From: Ceriagrion tenellum
Lineage: Eukaryota; Arthropoda; Insecta; Odonata; Coenagrionidae
Reading direction: 5' to 3'
DNA: 64,000 bases
Assembly (NCBI GenBank): GCA_963169105.1
Contig: OY720636.1
Coordinates: 70,296,123 to 70,360,122, forward strand
Shown here in pieces: positions 39,201 to 51,200 of this stretch. The notes beneath the pieces were generated by a model, which made no database searches, had not been told where the DNA came from, and was given only the letters and a program-made list of their open reading frames with translations. Within the stretch, counting starts at the first letter, position 1, and each line of letters opens with the position of its first letter. Position numbers and translations under genes: made by a program.

Positions 39201-42200
39201 ACAGATGAGATGGATGTTATCAAATGTTAGTAGAACTGATCTTTTGCCAAAAAGTTGTCACGGAAAATTTTCATTAATCATCATCTTAGTCATACGAAAA
39301 TCTACTGCCATTATATGGTCTGACCTGACTTTGCAACTTGCATGCGAGGTGAATATTAGTCAGAAGAAATAAAAACTCTAGTAAATTTGAATGAGGATAA
39401 AAATTATATCACTGATATTAATGCTACTTCATTTCACATATGTTCACTGCCATGCATGAGATGGCAGTGTAATATGTATACATGTATTGGGGGTTATTTC
39501 CAATGGTAGTTCATGTCTCGAGGAAACTAATCCAATTGAGGTATATTTGACTTTCTGATAGATGAACCTTTATCATGGTTGATATTTTAGTATCTTGTGA
39601 TATAATCAACACTCGTTGCTTCCCTTCCAACGTCATTTACCTCAACTAAAATTGTCAATTCATGTACCCAGCATTTTGTGCCATTGCTGTTAAGGGTTTC
39701 ATGGATTTCATTGAGAAAGAGTACACCAGGATGAAAAATTGAGGGCTTTAGAGAATACCTCATTCAGAGTCCTATTATATCAGGATCATCTTTGTTAGTA
39801 ATGCCTCGTGATTTTTACTTATTAGTTTTACAGGTTTTCCACAATGTAGTAGGTATATATTTTGGTTTTTAGGTGCCCAGTCTTTAAAGGTTATTTCAAA
39901 CTGTATAAACTAAGACCTCATTCACAATATGAGTAAAACAGCCATGACTCAGGCTAGATTTGAAACCGCAGCTTTCCTGTTATACTGTCTCATTTCAATC
40001 CTAGCAATTGTAGCAAATTCCATTATTGTAACTTCCCAATTTGGCTACTGATAAGGTTCCCAATATTGTGAGCCAATATTCTTGAAATTATGAACATTAC
40101 CTCTGAGAATATCAATGATGCATAGTGAATTAGTTTGGTTGTCAGCCCTTATTGTTTAATACTGTGTATAATAATGTTTGTTGGGCATCTTACATGAGTA
40201 AAATGGTGCATCATTTATTGCTTGAACTATAGCTTTTGCCAAATAATATTAATTAAAGCTTTGGTATGAGATGTAGTTTTTCTGCTCTTTGGGCTGGAAA
40301 AAAATACTGCATAGCATGTAGAGCATGACACAACATTGTTGAGATGTTTATTTTCAGCAAATGAAGGAAATAAACTCCTTATTTCACGAATTTTCATGAA
40401 AAGTTTTCTCCTTTCTCTGATGTCACTAATCTTACCCTCTCATCACTGAAATCTGAGTTTATACAATTCCAAATGACGTAAAACAAGATATGTTTGCAAG
40501 CTGGTGTTTTCCTATGCCAGCCTATGTTTTCTCAGCACAAGTGGTGGTACCTGGGCTGTTAAAGGATTTAATGGTTGCTAGTGCTTATCATTAACTAAAA
40601 TTGCCTAATACACTTAACCATGAGAGTTTATTATCTGTCTTGTTCACTGCTCATTTTCCAGCTCCTGCAGCAGCAGTGATCCAGCTCCAGACTTGGTGTA
40701 TGCATTTTTCCAGTCGAAGCATTACAAAATGACCAATGCTTAAAATAGTCCAAATAATTACTTCCAGTCCCTGATTAACCCTCTTAATCTGTTCCTGTAA
40801 ATTTGAGCACCAACTGAAATGGCACTATTTGAAGCATACAATTAGTAAAACTAGTACAAAAAACTAACTAGTTGAAACTAATACATGGCTGGATAGCTCT
40901 CTTCTCATATGCTGCTTGAAGAATTCAAAACACTGTTGCCAACCTTAGGATGTGATGCCTAAATATCAATAGCTTTGTTTCATGCAAATGCTTAATGTTT
41001 CTAAACTTCACTACCTGGAATATTCTAACGGCCAGAATTTCATACCCCAGGACTAGAGAAAATTCCAAGCATAATCATTCAAACATATTTTGTCTGGGCT
41101 GTAAGACTCCTAAGAAGTTAAAAAACTGTCTAAAATGATGAATTTTAACTATCAAATCCTGGATTTGATATGCTTTGGTGTATATTTCGTTGACTGCAGG
41201 GAAGTTACATAAGAGAAAAGACAGGAATAACTAGGGTAGGAGAAATAATGTTGTTATTTTTTATGAAACTTTATGCTCTACTATAGACTTAGAAGAGAAG
41301 TATGAAATTTTCTTCAGAGGTAAAGAAATTAACTAACTGGTTGAATTTTACTAAGGGGCCTTTTGCATGAATGATAAGAAAATATTAAAGAGGAAAGGAA
41401 AGTAGGTATATCTTTCCTGTGAATATTATGTAGAGTTTTGGGAATAACACAGATAATACGTGAGGAGATAGAAATGATCATATCCCAAAAACTTAACTGG
41501 GAAGACAAAAGCCTACTCCCATCTGCTTAGAGACAAACATTCCATGGCAATGATCAAAATATGAAAACCCAAAATGCAACATGTATTTTGTTGCTCACAT
41601 ATGATAGAGAACATTTTTTTCTCTACATATACATAATATGAAGAAAATGACATTTATGTCATTTTTTGGTAGAAAAACCATTTCATATTGCCAAGGAATT
41701 AAATATAAGCTCAAGCATTTCTTCCCTTTTGAATACAATGTAATATGTAAAGTATAGTTGCATCTGTTGAACGAAATAAGAATGCATGTTAGATGAGAGG
41801 AAGAGGGTTTGTGATTCTTTGGAATTTTTTGTAGCACAGACTTTTAGTATACTGAATAGCTACATTAAATTTACACTAAAAATGCACATTTTTGTCCATG
41901 CATTTCACGTACACTATTTGTACTTTTTGAATGTGCATTACACCCACATGTTGGCATCGATATAGAAGTTTAATCCATTAATATATATGCAATTCTAGTT
42001 CTACAGACTTATGTAACCTCATTGAATTTTAAGTTTTGAGTTTTTGTGCCACAAAAATGTTAGTATGTGAGATGTCTCAAGGCTTTTTTTCCTACTCAGA
42101 AAGTGTATGTTGGATGCATGCTTGCATTGCCAGATTAATGCAGATTTGCCACCAATGAGGTTGTGTATGCACATAATGCACATTTCATGTGCTCAAGCAC

Positions 42201-45200
42201 TGCCGGGGAAGTCAGAGGCATGTTTTAACTAGTGCATTGACGATTGCACTGGCAGAGAGAGAAAGAAGGGGAGGGCAAACCCTTCTTTTCAATTGGCTCA
42301 TCCTACAGGATTGCCTTGAGCTAGGTGATAAATTCGTGGAGAGGCTGAATGAGATAAACTCCTCCACCATGCTCTATATGAATAAGACAGGGAGTGGTGA
42401 TGGGAAAATGTGATCAAAAGTTGATTACACAAGGTTCAGACAAACAAGGGTGCAAAGGCAAAATTCAACGATGGGTCAAAAAGATGAGTTGGCTCACTGC
42501 TATTAGCTTGCCTATATAAGCGAGCATTCCTCCAGCTGATTCCAGAACACATCAGCCAACTAGGGATTACACAAAAAGGATGGTATATAATTACCAAAAG
42601 CCTTACATTGATAAATTTTGTTTCCCTTCAGCACCACTAGGCTTTCAAAAATTTTTTCTGAAAAAGATCCCCTAGCTGGGGAATGGACAATACCAAGCAG
42701 AGAAAAGAATATTTCCATGGCAGCCGAAGAGTATAAACTTGTATTATACTGAATGAATGCTTATTTCACGGCCTGATAGGACTCTTAAACTGCTTATTGC
42801 TTTGCTGTTGTCACTCCGGAATCTCCTTGAGGGAAATTGGGCATTGAAATCTTCTTAGCAACTATTCTGTTTTAGGTTTTACGAATAGCACAATGTCTTT
42901 AGACTAGGAGAGACGAACACAACTTAATAATTTAATGTAACTGTTATGGAGAGATTTAGATAACCATTACACATGCCCATTTTAAGATTTCTCTGAATTT
43001 CCCATGGTTGCAAAAAAAGAGAGAAAAGACATTGTTATCACACCAAAAGAGATTCCCTACTCAAATTCCCTTGTCTTCAGTAACACTAGACATTCTGCAT
43101 ACTGATTAGCACAGAATAACCGCGTACATGCACAATTTTATTGCCAATGAAGGATAACAGTGTTCACACAATGAATGTGGTTCTGACAATAGTTTTCAAA
43201 TTTTTAATATGCTAATTATGAAACTCAATTTCTCAAATAAATATTTTAGAGCAATCACCCAAAAATTCACTAATAACTTTGAAGAGAGATGAAAAAATTT
43301 TCCATGGGCATACAAGTGGATGAGAATTCTTTTCTTTGCAAATCCACATAATTTCTTTGCAAAATGGAGTTTTTAAGATGTTTGCTTCCACTCTGAAGGA
43401 AGGGCGTACAACTCTCTCGAGTTCTGCTATATAGCAGTCCATGTGAAAATGGAGGAAGTCTGGTGCTGTTTCCCAATTTATTTCAAAAAATTTTTTAAGA
43501 TTAGACCACAATGGGCTAACCCCTTTGTTCAAAATTCAAAAAATTCACTTTTTTTGAACAAAGAATTGATTACCTAGTACAAAATTCACAAACTAGAATT
43601 CTAGCTCAAGTATTAATTTTTCAAAGCATTTCAAAATACTGAAAACATAAAATACCAAAGGTTTTTAAATATATGTATTTGAAATCTTCTTAGCCATGAC
43701 CAAGACAAACTAATGTGTAATAAACAGAGCAACCTTCCAGCCATCATCAAATTACTGTAATAACCGTTATGGCCAAGAGGTAGTCCTTTTGTTCCATGAA
43801 TACCATTCATGTGGCTACTGACAGCCTCAAATCTTTGACAAGAATGGAACTCTAAGAAATAATTTCCTTTCATTCCTATTGTTTGAATCTTTGAATTTGA
43901 TGAAGCAAGTGTTTAAAACTCACTCCAAACCACTATGAAGAATCTAATTACTGATGTAGTTGCCATTGTTACCTTAAAATGTAAATTTTTTTGAAACATA
44001 CATTTCTATATACATGAGTAATAACTATAGCAAACATCCCTGTAAACATCCCATAAAACTATATAATTCCCTTGAGCAAACATCAACAGTAATCATCTTG
44101 GTCCTTTAATTTTAGTCTCCCCTATGATTATTCATTCTTCAATTTTTCGGTAAATCGGGTGAAAAACTGCTCAAATAATACAGCTGGTATTCCATTGAAT
44201 ATTACATATTCCAATTATTTTCTGCTACATACAAGAAATAGTACTGATGCTAAATTTCTTCCACTTTTCTTTATCTTTCAAGTTTCATAATCATTAATTA
44301 ACATAAGGATGACAATGAGTTCAACTGCAATTTTAATATCATGACACATTCTACTCTAATGGCAAACTTCTTCTCGGTCTTATTCATAGATAATAATTTT
44401 TTTTGTCCAGACCAAACCATATACAGTACAATGTACTAGGCAAGTGCACAGGACATGTCAATCATAAAAAAATTAATAAGTGGGGAGTCAACTTTGAGTC
44501 CTTAAGTTTTCTATTTCTCAATGAATTGAGTTTACTAAAGTTGAAGACAAATTGAAATAAATCTGTCTCATGAAAGACCGTGGAAGGTTTTTGATTGCTA
44601 CAGAGTTGACTCATGCTCTTTCAACTGAGATCAAGCTTTCATAAGCAATGCTACTTGCGTCACCAAGACCATTCCTGATAATGTGATTAGCAGAGAGCCC
44701 ATATGGTGGAAATGCTGAATGTACCGCAGGTATCAAAATGTGTTACCTTACATGGTAGTAGCCAGGTGTTATGCGAGGGAGGAGGACCGGACACCAACCC
44801 ATAAACATTATGCTTAATGTCACAATGCTGTTGTGGGATGTTTTGCCATATTTAAGGGATGACATAATCTATTATGGGCACAGATAACTTTCCCTCCATA
44901 CATCTTATTTCTACTTTTCACCAAGAACTTTCATTTATTTACTTGATTTATGGCTGGTGGCAAGAATATTTAGTTATGGATTCAATAGTTATCAGATCCA
45001 TAAAGTTATAGATTTCATAAAAATATTCAGGATACAGGAACACATCTACTAGTTACATAACTTATTTACCAATAGTCAATAGATTTAATATTTAATCTAA
45101 TCTTCTACCATCTGATAAAATTCATGAAAGTTTAGTCCATGAATAATTACTAATGCACATAATAATTATACGGTAAGAGCAAGTTAACTGGTCATTCGTC

Positions 45201-48200
45201 TCAACTTTTCTCTCGTCTCAACAACAGAACAATTCTTTTATCTAGTAATTGAGACTCCAAGCAGTTTATTGTGCATCTGCTATCTTGGCTACTAATGGAA
45301 CTCAGAACTCCATGCCATAAGTAATGAAACTAATTAATTAATTGACTGTTTTTGCAACACTTACTGAATGGTCACAATGGCTTATGGGTACATACCATAT
45401 CTTTATAGAATACATATGTGTTGTGCCTGCAACTGGCCATTTAAGAGGTATACAGAGGGCAGCGGCCACCCCCTAACTGCACCCATGTCACCCAGAACAA
45501 TAAAAAATACAATTGAAACCTACCCTGGAAATGCTGTGAATTCTTCTCGAGCATCTTACCCAGATGGATACCCGAGAAGAATTCACAGCAGTCATTCCCC
45601 AGGAGAAAGTGAAATCCTACCTACCCAGGAAATTTCATCCAATGTTAATTTCATCTAGGATGTTATATGTAGTTGTAAATGCAGGAGCTTTCTCTACGGC
45701 AGGTTCAACTGCTTTCAATGAGCATAATTCATCGCGAAATTCAACTCTTATTTTTGGTCCAGGTATGGAAAAAATTTGGAATGATTTTTCTACAATTCAG
45801 TACTTTTTTCAGGAAATTCCTATGTTGAGGAGGGGATAAGCCGAGAGGCTGGATCAAGCACAGAGTCAGCTGAAGTCTCACCCATTCCTTCAACAATGAA
45901 CCACTGGACAAGAAATGGATCAGTAATGGTGAATCAGGGAGGAATCTCAGGATCTGGTCCAGGATGGAGGAACATGATGTCAACGACCAGGTAGTGACAC
46001 AAGTAGGTGGTACCCTTATGCCACACCCCAGGAACACAAAATTTATGCCAGTAGCTGAACGGAATTCATAAATATTGAAAGATTTTCTGAATATCTAATG
46101 AATAGTTGAGATTCTCAAATTCAGTTAATCAATGATTATTTGACGTGTATTTCTTTCATGCTTTCTTTTGTGCATTATTCTTTCCATCCAAAAGTATGGG
46201 GTTATCACTTAACTTTTTACCATTCAGGAGAGAAGAGATATAAATAGGGATAATGACATCCTAATGTGGTATTGCTCAATTTATCTTGGAAGACATACTC
46301 TAAGTGAGTAGGGGAATAACTATTCTTCTTGATGGTATCCACCTGAATGTAACACAGAAATTCTTTATAGCACATTAGTGACTGTGGGTTAGATGCTCCA
46401 GTAATGGACATATATGAAAGGAGCGTGCTTCGTTGGTTGGGCCATGTTCAGAGAATGGATGAGAGTCAAATAATGAAACAGATATATAAGAGTGAAATGA
46501 ATGGTGCGAGAGGTAGAGGTAGGCTGAGAAAGTTGTGGTTGAGGAAATTCTTAGGAAGAGGAATATTAGGAGTCTTAAAAACAGGAGAGCATGTATGAAG
46601 CAGTGTATGGGGGTAAATGAAGCAAAAGGATATGTCAGTATGGAGGAAATTATTGAAGCAGAGTTATGTGTACAAATATGTATTTATTAAGGGTGTCGGA
46701 TCGGATCTGCGGATCCAGAGATCTGCAGATCTTTACATGGGATGAGATACTGATATCGGATCCAAATACTACAGTAAATCAGATATGCATCAGAGTTTTA
46801 AGCGATTGAAGTGCCAACTGTCGTCGGCTATCGGCCGAACAAATAGAATCCTGTTGATGTACTTCATTCGACAACCGGTTTTTGCTGTATGTAAATCAAA
46901 TTCACCCTTTATTATCCATCTCATTATTTTCAAGAATCAAATCTCAAGATGTGGTATAACAACAGTCATTGCATAAACGTGACAACAATCAAGGATTAGT
47001 ATTATTGTGGCATCGACATTGTCTTTATTTCAATATTAAAGTTTAACATTTTTAAACTTTAATATTGAAACTGTTTATTTTCAATAAAGTCTCCAAGGCT
47101 TAAATTCTATTATCATTTGTGAATTGTATGTACCCTTGAATACATCCAAGGATCCGAAAATAAGAACTGAGATCCAGGATCCGAAATAAAACCTGGATCT
47201 GCCCATCACTAGTATTTATGAGTGACACTTAGTGACTCTGCCTATCCCAGAAGGGAACAGCGTGATTGGTTTGTATGTATGTAGTATTGTTGTCAAAACA
47301 AAAACTCACATTATTCACATGTGAGCATAGAATTTCAGGGATGATTCTTGAAAATCAAAACTTACAAAGCTAGGGTTTCTTGTTTTCATAAAAAATGAAT
47401 GATTTAAGTTTCTTTACTCCTTGCAAGCAACCCATACAGCACAGGCATTAAAAAAAATTTTTGTTTCCAATGATCTATTTGGTCCACACCTCTGTGCCCA
47501 GTTTTTCTAACCATTTGGACAACTAGCTTCAACTAGACCTGCATGAAGACATTTATGAATACCTTGTACAAGAAGAAAACTTTACTGGCGTGACCTGCAC
47601 ATCTATTTATAGTAATTTGCAACAAAAGAGCATATATTTGTAAGCATTGAAACTTGCAAACGTGGTTATTTTCTGAGTGAAAATTGCATTGGAGTGAATT
47701 TAGGTTGTTTTTCAAACTTAATACTGACATATATTAGATCATTGGATCTGTTTTCCCTTTACGAAAGGAAGTAAAAGTAATTTTTTTCAGGGGCTAAAAA
47801 GAAATTCTCTGATGCTTAGATGAATAATCAACTCCAAATATTAGAGTATTTCCTTAAATTACTTTTTGTATAATCAGCCTCAATGCTTTGAAATTATCGA
47901 CGAATGCCTAAAGATAAAAATCTTTCACCATCTAAAACACACAACAACATCTAGAGGAATAGTTACATCTGTTTTTATAAGTACATATTGAGAACATATG
48001 CTTGAACAGCCAATCACCAAACTTTAAGAAATCAAGATTGAAGGAGAAAAGGTGAACTGATTGAGGATGAAGCTGATATTCCTGGGTATTAATGGCATTT
48101 TAATTAATAAATATGGACTTGGTTTCCCCTAACTTGGAAAATTATCTTCTTCATACTGTTAAAACCATAAAATTTTGCCTCAAAATTTGCTGTAAATTTT

Positions 48201-51200
48201 CCTCTCAAGGAATGAGGATATTACTAAAATGCCTATCTAGCAATGTTTTTACCCTAACAGAAAAAATGAGTGTTCATTTAGTGTTCATATAATGTTCAGC
48301 AAGTGTTCATTTTAATGTTCTTTTTATGTGTTTTGTGACAGAAAGAACATAAAAAGAACACAAAAAGAACACAATTGTCCTCAAACGAAATTATGTTCTT
48401 TTAATTTTCTTTTTATGTTCTTTCTGTCACAAAACACATAAAAAGAACACTACGTGAACATTCCCCTCGAACATAAAATAACATAAAAAGAGCACAAAAA
48501 GAACATAATTTTCCTCAAACAAAATTATGTTCTTTTAATGTCCTTTCTGTCATAAAACACATAAAAAGAACACTTAATGAACATTCCCCTTGAACATAAA
48601 AGAGCACAAAAAGAACATAATTTTCCTGTTTATTTATTATATTATTTTCACGTGTTATTTTACATATACTTAAACATTAAAAAGTAAACTGCAGCAAAAT
48701 ACATTATTTAATTAAAGTATTTATTTTAAGGATGATGTCAGTTGGTGCATGGATAAACAATAACAGCATACATACTTCATTTGTAGATCTCAATTGCAAA
48801 ACCTTCCTTAAGGATCCAAAGTTTCATTGACATAATTGACAAGAATATTTTAAAAAAACCTAATGATTATCAATATTTTTCACAAATGACACCCTGAAAT
48901 AGTTTGATTTTTCCCAGGTTCCATCATGACGAAAACCTATAAAGAAGATATACACTTTTAGAACATCAAGCACCTAAACCCTTAACTATTTTTTTTTTTT
49001 TAATTGACTATTTCGGTATTGTATGTGAAATACTTCACACATTTGGATCGCATGAACAAATGTACATTTTTTTGTATGACCAATGTAGATTATATCAAAG
49101 CATTACGTTCTTACCCTTGACGTAGCAACAATGAATTTTATCCTCAGATTTAGCCATCTCATACTACGGCAGGAAGCACGCCTCACCAAAATCTTAAACA
49201 AAAAACAATATAATTGATACGAGGCACAATCCAATTTCACATCAACTTAAAGTATACATAACAGAAAGGTAGGCAAACGTCCGCTTCCGTAACACATTTC
49301 TAAAAATGTTTGGTAGAAATTCCTGTTTCACGTAAATGACAGCGTTAAGTGAGAATGGCTCATAATGTTTTGTGTGGGTGACGAATGCGGACGTTTACCC
49401 ATCGACTAAGTCGAATAATTTCCGACGGGCAATACAGACACGACAAAATAACGAGTATGAGACTTAATAGTTTTCGCCCGCATTGTAAACAAACAGAATT
49501 GAGGCATAGGGGATGCCTGAACTTACCGTCAAAAAGAAGATTTCAGCATCTTGGAATGGTTCCACCCCTCATTCGATGCATTCCACAGATATTTGTCCAC
49601 ATATGAGTAATGAATGAACGTATTCACCCAAGTTACATTCCAAGTTCGCTATGGAAAATGTGGTGTCCTCGCCCGCGTCATGATGATTTTATGAAGCACT
49701 AATTCCACAACTGAGGTACGAAGTGTGAGAGCATAAGATCGGCGACGGACGCCAATGGTATTTTTCTCGTTGTTATATGATCTTGATCAATCAAAGATAG
49801 CAAATTCATATCACAAACACTAAAACAAACACATGAAAACTTTCAAGCTTGCGAACCGACAAAAGAACAATGAGGCATTGCGATGCGCAGGAAACTGGGA
49901 AAAAAGCATCAAATAACTGAGGCGCGGTATTCAAACTGAGGAGTGCGCTTCTAAATATTCTTGTGACTTATAAATTACTTTTCACTTAACTTTAGAGGAT
50001 AACCATTGGATTAAATTATAATTTCGGTGATTGCTGGATAAATCTAAGTGCGTCATCCCTATGTGCAATGAAACGAGTTCTTTGGCAAATAAAAGGAGAC
50101 TTGAATCTCTGATACTTAAAAGGTTCATTGAGATATTTCTTTAAGTACTAAAGAATCGTAGACATACTTTAGCGCTTGAAATTCCATTGTCACATACACT
50201 TCACTCAGCGATCTAACAGATTTCACAAGTTACCGGTAAATGTAGACAATATCGTACTTAATATTTAGGTCTGGACGCTTTACAAATCCTATGTTTAGTC
50301 TTCATAATGTTAGCGCACAGTATTTTTAGAATAAAGAATATGCAGAAATAACGCAAATGGGCAAACACACAGTGATAAAGCAAAAGAGACAGGAAACTAC
50401 ACGAGAATTTCAGATGGTTGCATTAAAAATGTCTATTGAACGTTCATTAGGCATTAAAAATCGAATTATAAACACATCTGAATATTATGAAACTTTTCTG
50501 AATGATTAGACATACTCTTCCTGTGTGTTGCAGGAGCATGCGTCGAACGTGGAGTTTCCGTAACGCATGCAGATAGTTTTCAAGCTAGAATTATTTTGCC
50601 ACAGCAAGCTTGATGCAAACTTGCCACAAAAACTTTGTCGTGACAAGCCTATGACAAGTTTGCCGTAAGTTTGCATGCTATCTGGGGCTATATTTTTAAT
50701 GGGGGATGTGCATTCAGTGTTCTATTTATGTTCTTTCAGTAAAATGAACAATAAATTAACATTCCTCAATGAAAATACCCGATAGAAAAAAAGTGTTCAT
50801 TTAGTGTTAATTTGGTGTTCTTTTAATGTTAATTTGGTGTTCTTTTAATGTTAATTTGTGGTTCAAATTATGTTCTTTCCTTCAGAAAAAGCATTAAAAG
50901 AACACTAAATGAACATCCCCAGAAAAAGAAACATAATTTGAACACTACATGAACATTAAAAGAACACAAAATGAACGGTAAAAGAACACCTTTTTTTATC
51001 GTGATGGAAATAACATAAAAAGCAACATTTACGTTAAAAACATCTCGTACAGTTCACTCTGCAGCCAGAGCTATCTGGAGGACGAGAAGAATTTACACTA
51101 TTACCAGTAACACAAACATTACTCCTTTGTTTGAATGAGTTGAGGCCACTTCGGATTCGGGGTTGAAATTATTGACTTCTATACTTTATAAGAGTTGGAT

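Noticed and set aside
42189..42413. 74-codon open frame with LAERERRGGQTLLFNWLILQ in the long Dscam-like intron
   Set aside because: I recognise no family, and a nearby TATATAAG word alone does not support a gene.
45368..45658. 97-codon open frame with YPGNAVNSSRASYPDGYPRR upstream of the tail-5 exon
   Set aside because: It spans a perfect inverted repeat, has no supported splice sites in the right phase, and the flanking exons already join in frame. It looks transposon-derived.
47028..47070. MicroRNA precursor
   Set aside because: The stem is perfect but the loop is only five bases, it is very AT-rich, and it lies inside a hAT-type element.
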